Below, in pieces: positions 1 through 9,185 of a stretch of 64,000 nt of DNA. The notes under the pieces are model-generated. The model worked only from the letters and a program-made list of their open reading frames with translations, did not search any database and was not told the DNA's origin. The position numbers and the translations under genes were made by a program. This DNA is from Aminipila terrae (GTDB lineage: Bacteria; Bacillota; Clostridia; Peptostreptococcales; Anaerovoracaceae): assembly GCF_010120715.1 (NCBI RefSeq), contig NZ_CP047591.1, positions 3,448,405-3,512,404 on the forward strand, given 5' to 3'. Position 1 is the first letter of the stretch, and every line of letters starts with the position of its first letter.

Positions 1-288
1 AAGGGAATAAATCCTACTGTTGAAACAATAAAACTATTTTCTGAAAAATTAGGTGTTTCCTACGGTGTTTTATATGGAATTGAGGACCCTGAATCAGATA
101 ATAAAGTAGACTATGACTCTATTTTAATTACAGATGATTATAATCTTTTAATTGAGAGAAAAAGTAATAAAGAAATAAATGCTGACATATACAGAAAACT
201 TCTATATTATTTTTATAGACTAAAAGAAGAAGATCAAGATTATATTCTTGGTCAAATGATACAACTCTATAATATATCAAAAGAATAA
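1..288 (+). CDS. XRE-family transcriptional regulator, 3' part only
   Basis: The reading frame is open from the first base to a TAA at 286-288, giving the last 95 residues of a protein whose start lies outside the window. The first 25 residues (KGINPTVETIKLFSEKLGVS) match the recognition helix and following helix of Cro/CI-type helix-turn-helix repressors. The rest is an acidic and aromatic helical tail with no recognised domain. Genes of this type commonly repress mobile-element functions, which fits the serine recombinase at 3160. It is followed by a long-loop terminator, so it is probably transcribed separately from the BRCT gene. The target operator cannot be seen. Confidence 0.75.
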   Translation, partial: KGINPTVETIKLFSEKLGVSYGVLYGIEDPESDNKVDYDSILITDDYNLLIERKSNKEINADIYRKLLYYFYRLKEEDQDYILGQMIQLYNISKE

Positions 289-305
289 AAAAACATTTTG
301 TTTTT

Positions 306-370
306 AACCGATTTAGTAATTATATGTAGCAATGGTTTGTTTTACTGTATAAATAAATCGGTTTATTTTT
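306..370 (+). terminator. Intrinsic terminator after XRE gene
   Basis: A 10-bp inverted repeat (AACCGATTTA at 306-315 with TAAATCGGTT at 354-363) is followed by a T-rich tract. The 38-base loop is long, so the terminator may be weak. Confidence 0.5.
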
Positions 371-410
371 TATATCTTCAATTGTTATTTATCTATGAAA
401 GGAAATTGTT

Positions 411-1316
411 ATGGATGCAATTAAACAATCTGATTCTAACTCCTATTGCAAATTTACAGGAAAATCTGAACTTGATAAAGCTATTTCTACCCTTATAGGT
501 ATTGTTGACGGAATTACTATAGACAACTCCATAAATGAAGATGAGATGGCTGAACTGGCAAACTGGATTAGCATTAACTCCCCTCTTGAAAAGATTATCC
601 CATTTAACGAAATAATCCCTATGATAAAAGCTGCCCTATCAGATGGGGTTATAGATGAAGAAGAAATTAAGGACTTAATTTGGGTTTGTAACAATTTTAA
701 ACATGATGGTATTTATTATGATATGGTAACATTATCAATTCAGAACCTTCATGGTCTTATGCATGGAATTCTTGCAGATAATACTATTACGGATGAGGAA
801 ATTATTGGATTAAAAGAATGGATTGATAATCATAGTTTCCTTGAATGCACTTATCCTTTTGAGGAACTTAAATCTTTGATTCTAAGCATTTTAGATGATG
901 GTGTAATAACAGAATTAGAGAGAGAACAATTAAAGGCTTATATGGGTGAATTTATTGATTGTTCCACATCATATAATTTAATTAAGGCTGAGTTGATTGA
1001 ATTACATAACAAATATAATATAGTTGGTATCTGTACTAAAAATCCTAATGTTAAGATACCTACACATTTATTCTGTTTCACTGGGAAATCTTCCAGAGCA
1101 TCTCGAAATGAAATTAAAGATATTATTATCGCACATGATGGTAAATTTAATAATAACGTAGTTAAAGATACAGAATACCTTGTTGTCGGTGATGAAGGTA
1201 ATCCTTGTTGGGCTTTTTGCTGCTACGGAAGGAAAGTAGAAAAAGCTATAGAGATGAGAAAAGAAGGTAAAAATATACTTCTGGTTCATGAAGAAGATTT
1301 TTGGAATGTTGTATAA
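411..1316 (+). CDS. TerB-like helical repeat protein with C-terminal BRCT domain
   Basis: This is a 301-residue protein with an AAAGGA ribosome binding site eight bases before the ATG. Residues about 25-200 contain four acidic helical repeats of the form D-x-x-I-x-x-E-E-hydrophobic-x-x-L-x-x-W-I (around INEDEMAELANWI, VIDEEEIKDLIWVC, ITDEEIIGLKEWI and VITELEREQLKAYM). They resemble TerB-like helical bundles. Residues about 218-301 form a BRCT domain (LFCFTGKSSRASRNEIKDII, then NNVVKDTEYLVVGDE) of the kind found in NAD-dependent DNA ligase, which binds DNA ends or phosphopeptides. No signal peptide or membrane segment is seen, so it should be cytoplasmic. It lies on the presumed mobile element and ends at a bidirectional terminator. 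The role is unknown; a part in element DNA metabolism or defence is a guess. Confidence 0.75.
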   Translation: MDAIKQSDSNSYCKFTGKSELDKAISTLIGIVDGITIDNSINEDEMAELANWISINSPLEKIIPFNEIIPMIKAALSDGVIDEEEIKDLIWVCNNFKHDGIYYDMVTLSIQNLHGLMHGILADNTITDEEIIGLKEWIDNHSFLECTYPFEELKSLILSILDDGVITELEREQLKAYMGEFIDCSTSYNLIKAELIELHNKYNIVGICTKNPNVKIPTHLFCFTGKSSRASRNEIKDIIIAHDGKFNNNVVKDTEYLVVGDEGNPCWAFCCYGRKVEKAIEMRKEGKNILLVHEEDFWNVV

Positions 1317-1359
1317 TCAAAAATTGCTTTGCTTCAATTATGAGACTACATATCAAAAT

Positions 1360-1387
1360 AAGGAAACTCCCAGAAAGGAGTTTCCTT
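1360..1387. terminator. Bidirectional terminator between convergent genes
   Basis: A perfect 11-bp stem (AAGGAAACTCC with GGAGTTTCCTT) and a six-base loop lie between the convergent BRCT gene and the SecB-like operon. Confidence 0.85.
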
Positions 1388-1393
1388 ATTTAA

Positions 1394-1786
1394 CTACTCA
1401 TCTTCAGTAAAATCTATAAACGGTAAATCTATGGCACCAATCGGTGAATAATTTGTAATATTAACAATTATAGGCCGTAAATATGATACCAATAAAGCAG
1501 GAGCGTTCTGTTTTAACAATACATCAAGTACAGTTGAATCTACTGAATCATTCCAACTAAAAGAAGATCCTATTTCTGCCTTAATAGTAAAAAAACCATT
1601 TTTTTCTGTTACTAAAATACTCAACTCAACAATAGATTTATTTTTTCCTTTAATATTATTAATGTTGATATCAAAATTGGTTTCTAAAGTAAAATCCTTT
1701 GATTTATCAAAATCAGCGTCTCGATTAAAATTGAATTCAAAGTTCGTCAAACGTGGATTATTGAATTGAAAATCACTGTTTTTCAT
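1394..1786 (-). CDS. SecB-like chaperone
   Basis: This 130-residue protein starts at the ATG at 1786, which has GAGG six bases upstream. A GTG twelve bases earlier overlaps that ribosome binding site and is less likely. The C-terminal half (LLKQNAPALLVSYLRPIIVN, then a short GAIDLPFIDF segment) has the SecB pattern: an amphipathic helix ending in a proline- and arginine-containing stretch, then a conserved L-x-x-P-x-x-D/N-F strand. The first half would form the antiparallel beta sheet. Stand-alone SecB-like proteins in Gram-positive bacteria are known as the chaperone part of toxin-antitoxin-chaperone modules. Here it is the last gene of a three-gene operon with 16-base spacing. I infer that it protects one of the two upstream proteins; that client is not identified. 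Confidence 0.7.
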   Translation of the reverse strand: MKNSDFQFNNPRLTNFEFNFNRDADFDKSKDFTLETNFDININNIKGKNKSIVELSILVTEKNGFFTIKAEIGSSFSWNDSVDSTVLDVLLKQNAPALLVSYLRPIIVNITNYSPIGAIDLPFIDFTEDE

Positions 1787-1802
1787 ATTATACCTCACAA
1801 AT

Positions 1803-2492
1803 TTAGGAAGCCATATAAGCTACTTTAGTTAATTCCGTAGTTCTTTTAACAAATTTTCCAATACAATTGTTATGCAAATTGATATTTTTATTAATCGTAC
1901 TAATTAAACTATTGATTTCTTCGTCTTCAAGTTTACAAAATAACTCACTAATTTCATTTTTATACATATTTTCTGTAAATTTAAATATAGTATCATATTT
2001 TTCCCAATTTTTTATTGAAGCAATCTGATCATAATAGTTTTTATATAGTTCCTCTTTAAATTCATAATCAACTAGAAAATTAAATGAAACACAATCACAA
2101 TTTTCTAATTTCTCAACATATTTAAATAAATCTTCATTTTCATTTTCAAAATATTCATTTTCTAATGGTAAATATGCGTCTTTAATTTTTCCATCATATG
2201 ACACCACATTTTTAAGCTGTCCGTCAACACTTAAATCACAAAACCAAGCAATCGGATATTCCTTGTCACTAAACAATTCCCTCATAGTTATTTTATCTGA
2301 TAACATCTGAGCGAGTTTAGTATTGGAGGACCTAACGACTAAATATCTAGTATATTCTTCCTCTTCTTCAACGCACAAAGCAATGTATAAATTATTCTCT
2401 TTATCCCTACAAGATAGCATTAATGGAACATCTAACTGAACTAAAACTTTTTCAATTACTAATTCAATTTGCTCGCTAATTCTAAATTTCAT
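1803..2492 (-). CDS. DUF6575-like protein of SecB-like operon
   Basis: This 229-residue soluble protein starts at an ATG with a strong GAGGGG site nine bases upstream. The first 100 residues (IEKVLVQLDVPLMLSCRDKE, then YLVVRSSNTKLAQMLSDKI) fit the pattern I associate with the DUF6575 family: a short beta-rich domain with a D-V-P-x-L-x-S-C-R-D core and a helix that ends in a basic or polar segment. The second half is acidic and helical, with no recognised motif. It lies 13 bases after the first operon gene and 16 bases before the SecB-like gene, so the three are almost certainly co-transcribed. The biochemical role is unknown. The family assignment is from memory of the motif and should be treated as moderate. 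Confidence 0.6.
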   Translation of the reverse strand: MKFRISEQIELVIEKVLVQLDVPLMLSCRDKENNLYIALCVEEEEEYTRYLVVRSSNTKLAQMLSDKITMRELFSDKEYPIAWFCDLSVDGQLKNVVSYDGKIKDAYLPLENEYFENENEDLFKYVEKLENCDCVSFNFLVDYEFKEELYKNYYDQIASIKNWEKYDTIFKFTENMYKNEISELFCKLEDEEINSLISTINKNINLHNNCIGKFVKRTTELTKVAYMAS

Positions 2493-2505
2493 TACTATTT
2501 TCCCC

Positions 2506-2927
2506 TCACTCTACCCTTTTAAATTTATTATTGTCCCAAAGAGTACTATTTTTATACAACCAACATTGAACATGATCATCATCTTCTTCGTTAACTACAG
2601 AGCCTGCTTCTTTATTTAATTCTCCAATTATAATACGTTTATCATGCGGTGGCAATTTCATTACCCTTTTTAAAACACTCATATTTTTAAAGAAAGAACA
2701 GCTATAAAATTCTATATTTTGTAAATCAAGTTTGGGATGTTTTACCCCATTTATTAGAAAGCACTCGGCTTGAGAATAAAAATCATTTTGACTAATTGGT
2801 TCTTCACTTTTTCTAACTTTTCTATAAACTTCTATTATATCATAATCATATTCCATGTTTGCTGGGAAATGAACTTGCTTTTGATCAAGAGCATTCTGCA
2901 AAATATCCCGATATTTATATCTGCCAT
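2506..2927 (-). CDS. Unknown protein, first gene of SecB-like operon (probable frameshift near start)
   Basis: The visible uninterrupted frame begins at a TTG at 2901, but a much better start lies upstream: an ATG at 2927 with GAGGG seven bases before it. That ATG is in a different frame. One missing base near 2915 (in the AAATA stretch read on this strand) would join MADI to YRDILQNALDQKQ and give about 140 residues. The protein is soluble and charged, with segments EYDYDIIEVYRKVRKSEEP and LDLQNIEFYSCSFFKNMSVL; I do not recognise a family. As first gene of the operon it could be the client or effector partner of the SecB-like chaperone. The missing base fits similar single-base losses elsewhere in this sequence. 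Confidence 0.55.
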
Positions 2928-3159
2928 ATTATCCCTCGCTCAATTATCAATAACTAATATATATTAAAAATCTTTAAAAAAAATTTTTTAATCTAATATA
3001 AATTACTTTTTTCTACATTATACCACAAAAAACAATATAAAAAGTAAAATTTTGATTACATTTGTATTTTTTACTGACTTTATTTTCATCTTATTAGGTA
3101 TAATTAAATATGTTATACTTATTTATACGCCTTAAAAAAAGTAGCTTAAGGAGAAGTTT

Positions 3160-4899
3160 ATGTCAAATAAAGATAGAATTTTAAAAGCAGCATTATATAT
3201 TAGAGTGAGTACAACTTATCAAATAGATAAGGACAGCCTCCCTTTTCAACGTCAGGAGCTTATAAACTATGCTAAATACGCCCTTGGAATTGATGATTTT
3301 GAAGTTTTTGAGGATGCCGGATATTCAGGGAAAAATACAGAACGCCCTGCATATCAACAAATGATGTCACGTATTAGAAAAAAAGAATTTACTCATTTGA
3401 TGGTATGGAAAATTGACCGTATAAGCAGGAATCTACTTGACTTTTCATCTATGTACGAAGAATTGAAAAAATGGGAAGTCACTTTTGTAAGCAAAAATGA
3501 ACAATTTGATACTTCTACAGCCATGGGGGAAGCTATGTTGAAAATAATCCTTGTTTTTGCAGAATTGGAACGTAAGCTGACATCTGAACGTGTCAAAGGT
3601 GTTATGATGTCAAGAGCTGAAAAAGGATTGTGGAATGGTTCAAAAGTTCCTTTAGGCTATTCCTATAATAAGGGGGATGATTTCCCTACTATAAATCCAT
3701 CTGAAGCAAAAATTGTTCAACATATATTTAACCTATATGATGAACTTCATTCAACAGGTAAAGTGGCAAATGCTCTTATGGAGTCCAAAATTACTCCTAG
3801 ACGAACAAATATGTGGTATCCTAAAGTAATCAACGACATGCTCAAAAATCCTTTCTATATCGGCACTTATCGGTATAATTTAAGAGCATATCCAGGAGGC
3901 CCTCTGCGTAAAGAATCTGAGTGGATAGTTGTAGAAGATAATCACCAAGGAATTATCTCTAAAGAACAATTCGAACGAGTAAACAATAGAATTGTTTCAA
4001 ACCGAAAAGCTGAGTCACCTGATGCCTTTAAAAAACATAATCATGTTTTTTCTAAATTGGTTAAATGCGGCATCTGTGGACAAACATACACTCCACATTT
4101 GGACAGACCTAGATCTGATGGATATAGACCATCTGTATATATATGTTTAAGCTTTTCGCATGCGAATGATTGTGGTAACAGTACTTTCGGAGATATTCAT
4201 CACGGTCCTTTTATTTTTAACTATTTAGCAAATGTCTTAAAGGCTAAAAAATCAGTAACTTATAAATCTACACCTGAAGATTTACAAAATATACTTTTAA
4301 ATGGTAATTGCTTTAATGATATTAAAGCGCTTGAAGATGAGGGTCTAAATGAAACTTATATGACCTTACTTGGAAATAATCCATCGGATATGCTACATCC
4401 TACTGATAAAGGGAAACTCATTCAACTTTCTACGGATGAAATTGAATACCAAAACTTAGAAGAAAATAAAAAGAAGCAAGAGCGTGCTTTAGAAAGGCTT
4501 CAAAATTTGTTCTTATTTTCCGATGATTCAATACCAGAAAAGGAATACTTAATTAATAGGCAAAAGATATTAGATGAAATTGAGCAGATAAACATTAAGA
4601 TTAGAGAGTATAGAAAAGTAGAACAAAGAAAATTGACAGCAAATAACTCTAGTTTTATGAGAGATGTAGAATTTTTTTATATTACTCATATGCTATTAAA
4701 CGGACAAAATATCGATTTTCGTAAGTTAGTAGGTATTGTTGGTCCTAAAGAACTAAATAATGTCCTTAGTACAATGATTAGTGAAATTGTGGTACTCCAT
4801 AGAAAAATAATATCTATAACCTTTACAAATGGAATCACACATAAATTTGTATATAAACAGCCTATTATACAAAGTTCAAGAAAAAGAACCCACAAATAA
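3160..4899 (+). CDS. Large serine recombinase (phage/ICE integrase)
   Basis: This is a 579-residue site-specific DNA recombinase that cuts and rejoins att sites through a phosphoserine intermediate. Residues 9-150 are the resolvase catalytic domain, with the nucleophile in ALYIRVSTTY (Ser17) and the arginine-containing helix ELERKLTSERVKGVM. Residues about 160-290 form the recombinase DNA-binding domain (GYSYNKGDDFPTINPSEAKI and onward). A zinc ribbon follows at about 302-345 (CGICGQTY, then CLSFSHANDCGN). A coiled coil spans about 430-490 and is used in large serine integrases to control synapsis. Start: ATG with AAGGAG eight bases upstream. The gene lies beside the ftsK 3' end, so integration probably occurred downstream of or at the end of ftsK. 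Confidence 0.93.
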   Translation: MSNKDRILKAALYIRVSTTYQIDKDSLPFQRQELINYAKYALGIDDFEVFEDAGYSGKNTERPAYQQMMSRIRKKEFTHLMVWKIDRISRNLLDFSSMYEELKKWEVTFVSKNEQFDTSTAMGEAMLKIILVFAELERKLTSERVKGVMMSRAEKGLWNGSKVPLGYSYNKGDDFPTINPSEAKIVQHIFNLYDELHSTGKVANALMESKITPRRTNMWYPKVINDMLKNPFYIGTYRYNLRAYPGGPLRKESEWIVVEDNHQGIISKEQFERVNNRIVSNRKAESPDAFKKHNHVFSKLVKCGICGQTYTPHLDRPRSDGYRPSVYICLSFSHANDCGNSTFGDIHHGPFIFNYLANVLKAKKSVTYKSTPEDLQNILLNGNCFNDIKALEDEGLNETYMTLLGNNPSDMLHPTDKGKLIQLSTDEIEYQNLEENKKKQERALERLQNLFLFSDDSIPEKEYLINRQKILDEIEQINIKIREYRKVEQRKLTANNSSFMRDVEFFYITHMLLNGQNIDFRKLVGIVGPKELNNVLSTMISEIVVLHRKIISITFTNGITHKFVYKQPIIQSSRKRTHK

Positions 4900-4917
4900 A
4901 GTGGGTTCTCTTTTTTT
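4886..4917 (+). terminator. Terminator overlapping the recombinase stop codon
   Basis: GAACCCAC (4886-4893) pairs with GTGGGTTC (4901-4908), followed by TCTTTTTTT. The recombinase stop codon lies in the loop, so the stem encodes its last residues. Confidence 0.85.
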
Positions 4918-5047
4918 GAATTGTTACAAGCATTGATTTCACTAGGGTTTAAAATCATTTATCTTTTTACTTTGGGACAGCCTAATGTTTCAAAATAAAT
5001 TTTCATATAAAATTTTTTCCTTTTACTAATTATTTTTATGGAACCAG

Positions 5048-7749
5048 TTATACTATCTCTTCAGGAACGCCGTCATCCTCCAACGCTTCTTCTCCTTCAG
5101 ACCTGATATTCAGAAGTTCATCTAAAGTCATGAGTACCTGCCTTGGTCTGCTGCCATCAGCAGGACCTATGATGCCTCTGGCCTCCATCATGTCTACAAT
5201 TCGCGCTGCTCGGTTATAACCTATTCGGAACCTTCTTTGAAGCATGGATACGGAAGCCTGTTCTGCCCGGACAACAGTTTCAATGGCATCCGCCAGAAGT
5301 TCATCTCCATCATCCGTTACTTCTGTAGTATTATTTTTTTCAATGCTGGATATGACATCACTTGCATATTCCGTTTCAGTGCACTGCTTTTTTAAATGTT
5401 CTATAACACTATGTACTTCTGAATCAGAAATAAAGTTTCCCTGTACCCTGACAGGTTTTCCTGCACCCAAAGGGTTAAACAGCATATCACCTTTTCCCAC
5501 AAGTTTTTCTGCACCCGCCATGTCTAAGATAGTCCTTGAGTCAAACTGTGAAGATACTGCAAAAGCTATTCTGGACGGGATATTAGCCTTAATAACCCTG
5601 TAATAATATCAACGGATGGTCTCTGGGTAGCAACAATCAGATGCATACCAGCGGCTCTGGCCATCTGGGCAAGCCTGCAGATAGATTCTTCAACCTGGGA
5701 TGGGGCTGCCATCATCAAATCTGCCAATTCATCAATGATAATAACAATCTGTGGCATAAATCTGTCTGGCTCTCCTTTTTCCTTAACCAGATCATTGAAT
5801 CCAGCCAGATCCCGTACACCTTCTTCTGCAAACTTTTTATATCTGTCTGTCATTTCAGCTACAGCCCAGTTCAGTGCTGCAGCAGCCTTACTTGGTTCTG
5901 TAACCACAGGAATCAGCATATGAGGTATACCATTATAATTCCCAAGTTCAACCACTTTAGGGTCAATAAGCACAAACTTAACCTCATCCGGTTTGGCCTT
6001 GTATAAAATACTTACAATGATGCTGTTGATGCACACACTTTTACCAGATCCGGTTGAACCTGCAATAAGCATATGGGGCATGGTCTTAAGATCAGCCACA
6101 ATAGCTTTTCCTGCAATATCTTTCCCTACTGCAAAAGTAATTTTAGATTTGGATTCGCTAAATTCCTTTGAATCAATAATTTCACGGACAGTAACCATAT
6201 TTATTTTTTCATTTTCTACTTCAATACCTACCGCTGCTTTACCTGGTATAGGTGCTTCAATTCTTATGCTCTTAGCCTCTAAATTAAGCGCAATATCATC
6301 AGCAAGTCTTACTATACTGCTGACTTTTACTCCAGTATTCGGGTGAATTTCATATCTGGTAACAGCTGGTCCCTGAGTAACCTGTACTACTTTGGCATCA
6401 ACCTTAAAGTCCTGTAAGGTTTTTTCCAGCTTTGCAGCTTTGGCTTTTAAATTGTTAGTCAGTGCTGCATCATTTCTATTATTTTTATTTTTATTTAAAA
6501 GCTCAATAGAAGGAAATTCATAATTTACCATAGCCTCATTAGGCTTATTTAAATTAAGCTCGGATGGATCCAGTTTGGCGTTTACTGCCTCCTGCTTGGT
6601 CAGCTTCATCTGCATTTGCTGCCCATTTTCAACCTCAGATTTATTTAAAATTTCAGCAGAGGATGCGCTTTGAATTTTTTCCGGCTTAGTTTCTGTTTCC
6701 ACAGTATTATCACGTAATACTTCTGCTGCCGGTTCTTCATAACCTTTAATTTTTAATCCTGCCAAATCAATGGCTTTAGCCGCTATGCCTGCTTCTGGTG
6801 CAGATGCTGGCAGGACTATATCGTCAGAAAGTCCAAATCCTGCAGGTACTGGAACGGATTCTTCCAAGCCATAACTGATTTTCACTTCTGGTTCCTGGGC
6901 AGCTGGACTGTCAGACTGTGACGACTCTTCCTTTTTGCCTTTAAAAAGTTTATCATCCTTCATATAGCTTAAAATATTTTTCTTTTTTTCACTGGTCTGA
7001 ACCTGACTAACTATAGGAGTATAACTTTTCTTTAAGTCCAGTTCAAGTTGTTTTTGTTTCTCGGCCACAGCTTCAGCTTCCTCTACAGCAGCCTGCTCTG
7101 CCATTTCTCTTTTCACTTGTTTTTTTATTTTATAATTGTCAACGAACTGTGATATTGGCGTATTTATAATAAGCATCATACAGACAATAATCACAAGAGT
7201 TGCAAAAATATACAGTCCTGTAGTTCCCACAGCAACGATAACTGCAGATGCTAGAAGCATTCCCACTGCACCACCATTTGTCATTTTAATACCAGCTTTA
7301 AACCAGCCTAAAAAGTCAATATGGGCAAAGGATAGTTTTTGTACATCAATATATCTTCCGCTGTAAATAATGGAAAACATCAGGAATGTTATTAATAGCA
7401 GGATTGCAGACCGTTTATTTATGTGGGTTGTCTTTTTTAATAGAAGTAAAATACCATAAAGAATCAAATAATACGGTAAAATTATAGCAACCTGACTAAA
7501 ACAGCCCAGAAAGAAATTTTTGATTACTGCGCCAAGTTCTCCTGCTGCTTTGGTTTGAATAGAAATAACAAAAAATATACCAATAGCAATAATTATTATG
7601 GCCCAAATCTCGTCTTTCACTCTGCTGCCTGTTACATTTTTGGTCTGAGCTGTCTTTTTTGCTGTACTGTTTTTGGTGCCTTTCCCTGCTCCAGATGTTT
7701 TATTTTTTGACCCAGGTGGTCTTCCAGGCTTTTTCTTTTCTTCTGCCAT
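5048..7749 (-). CDS. ftsK: DNA translocase FtsK/SpoIIIE (frameshifted)
   Basis: This is a septal ATP-driven DNA pump that moves chromosome ends through the division or sporulation septum. After a basic N-terminus (about residues 1-45) come about four membrane segments (to about 190), then a long low-complexity linker. The motor domain has Walker A AGSTGSGKSVCINS near residue 565 and Walker B IVIIIDELADLMM near 665, and the C-terminal gamma winged helix has RRFRIGYNRAARIVDMME. The frame breaks at 5596-5598: the normal sequence PSVDIITGVIKANIPSRIAF needs one extra G in a GGG run. After that the frame runs to the stop at 5048, giving about 900 residues, a normal length. Because it is an essential-type gene and the break is in a homopolymer, a sequencing error is likely. 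Start has GAGG eight to ten bases upstream. Confidence 0.93.
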
Positions 7750-7828
7750 ACTAATACCTCACTAATTAAAAGTATCACAACTTCTGCTGTGAAACATAAA
7801 AACTCAACGTATATTATAACATAAAAAA

Positions 7829-7853
7829 AGAGGATTTTCAAAGAAAACCCTCT
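7829..7853 (-). terminator. Terminator after asd
   Basis: An 11-bp stem with one G-T pair (AGAGGATTTTC with GAAAACCCTCT) is followed on the minus strand by TTTTTTT. It separates asd from ftsK. Confidence 0.8.
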
Positions 7854-7881
7854 CAAAATTAACCAATTAAATAAATTGTCT

Positions 7882-8965
7882 CTATTTCGCTTTGATATAT
7901 CCTTTAGCCGTTAATGTTTCTGCACAGAGAACTGCACCCCCGGCTGCTCCTCTTACTGTGTTATGGGATAGCCCCACAAATTTAAAATCGTACAAACTAT
8001 CTTCACGAATACGTCCGATGGAAACCCCATACCCTTTTCAAAATTTACATCTTCCTTAACCTGTGGCCTGTTGTCGTCCTCCATATATTGTATAAACTGT
8101 TTTGGAGCACTTGGCAGGTTAAGTTCCTGAGGAATCCCCTTGTAATTTTTAATTTTTTCAATCAGCTGTTCTTTTGTCGGTTTCTTTCTAAATTTAACAA
8201 AAACTGCTGCAGTGTGCCCATCCAGCACTGGAACTCTTATGCACTGACATGTAATAACCGGGGAAACTGCTTTTTCAATCACTCCGTTTTTTACCTCTCC
8301 CCAGACCCGAAGAGGTTCCTGCTCACTTTTTTCTTCTTCACCCCTATATAAGGGATAATATTTTCTACCATCTCAGGCCACTCTTTAAAGGTTTTTCCTG
8401 CTCCGGAAATAGCCTGATAGGTAGTAGCAACCACTTCATAAGGTTCATACTCCATCCACGCAGTCAGTGCAGGAACATAACTCTGAATTGAACAGTTTGG
8501 TTTAACTGCAATAAAACCATTTACCGTTCCCAGACGTTTTTTCTGATGTTCTATTACTTCAAAATGGTCCGGATTTATTTCAGGAATTACCATAGGTACA
8601 TCAGGTGTCCATCTATGAGCACTATTATTTGAAACTACAGGAGTTTCTGTTTTAGCATAAGCTTCCTCGATAGCTTTGATTTCTTCTTTGGTCATATCAA
8701 CAGCACTAAATACAAAATCAACCGTAGATGCAACTTTTTCTACTTCACTTACGTTCATCACTACAATTTTTTTAACCGCTTCAGGCATTGGAGTGGTCAT
8801 CTTCCATCTATTCCCCACGGCTTCTTCATATGTCCTTCCCGCACTTCTTTCACTAGCGGCTATAGTTACCACTTCAAACCAGGGATGATTCTCTAAAAGA
8901 GAAATAAAACGCTGTCCTACCATTCCTGTTCCACCAAGAATGCCTACTTTTAATTTCTTATCCAT
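7882..8965 (-). CDS. asd: Aspartate-semialdehyde dehydrogenase (two frameshifts)
   Basis: The enzyme reduces aspartyl phosphate to aspartate semialdehyde with NADPH, the branch step to lysine/diaminopimelate, threonine and methionine. The N-terminus has the nucleotide site GILGGTGMVGQRF. The catalytic cysteine is in VKPNCSIQSY near residue 155, and the sequence resembles the archaeal/fungal-type family. Two one-base losses in C runs on the plus strand break the frame. At 8341-8344 the joined sequence becomes IIPYIGGEEEKSEQEPLRVW; at 8025-8028 it becomes EKGMGVSIGRIREDSLYDF and continues to SHNTVRGAAGGAVL and a stop at 7882. The corrected length is about 360 residues, normal for the family. 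It is divergent from dapA, the next enzyme of the pathway. Confidence 0.92.
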
Positions 8966-9185
8966 TTTTTACTCTCCTATGCATATATATAAATTAATGT
9001 TTTTTATGTAATGTCACTATTTTTTATCGATATTTTGTTATTTTATCACAAATATTTTTTGTATTCAATATATTTTAAATATTATCTTCATTTTTTATAA
9101 TATTTTAAAACTTTTATATTGACATTGAATATATTGAAATAAGTAAGATTATATTTTATATAGGTATAATGAAAGGATGATTAGA

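Larger units (their letters stand above)
1..5040. mobile_element. End of an integrative element carrying a large serine recombinase
   Basis: The stretch combines an XRE regulator, genes of unknown function with a SecB-like operon, and a large serine recombinase transcribed towards the ftsK 3' end. All this is unlike the conserved core genes that begin at 5048. A large serine recombinase normally sits next to one attachment site, so the element boundary is inferred to lie between about 4909 and 5047. The other end is outside the window and no att repeat could be checked. Confidence 0.5.

Noticed and set aside
5244..7366. Several plus-strand open frames opposite ftsK
   Set aside because: They run antisense to a clearly coding gene, lack ribosome binding sites and have no recognisable domain.
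9119..9170. dapA promoter with TTGACA and TATAAT
   Set aside because: The spacing between the two boxes is far too long and the TATAAT box would leave almost no leader, so no promoter is called.
9177..9185. ATG at 9177 as dapA start
   Set aside because: It overlaps the AAAGGA site that serves the ATG at 9186, and the homologous N-terminus begins at 9186.
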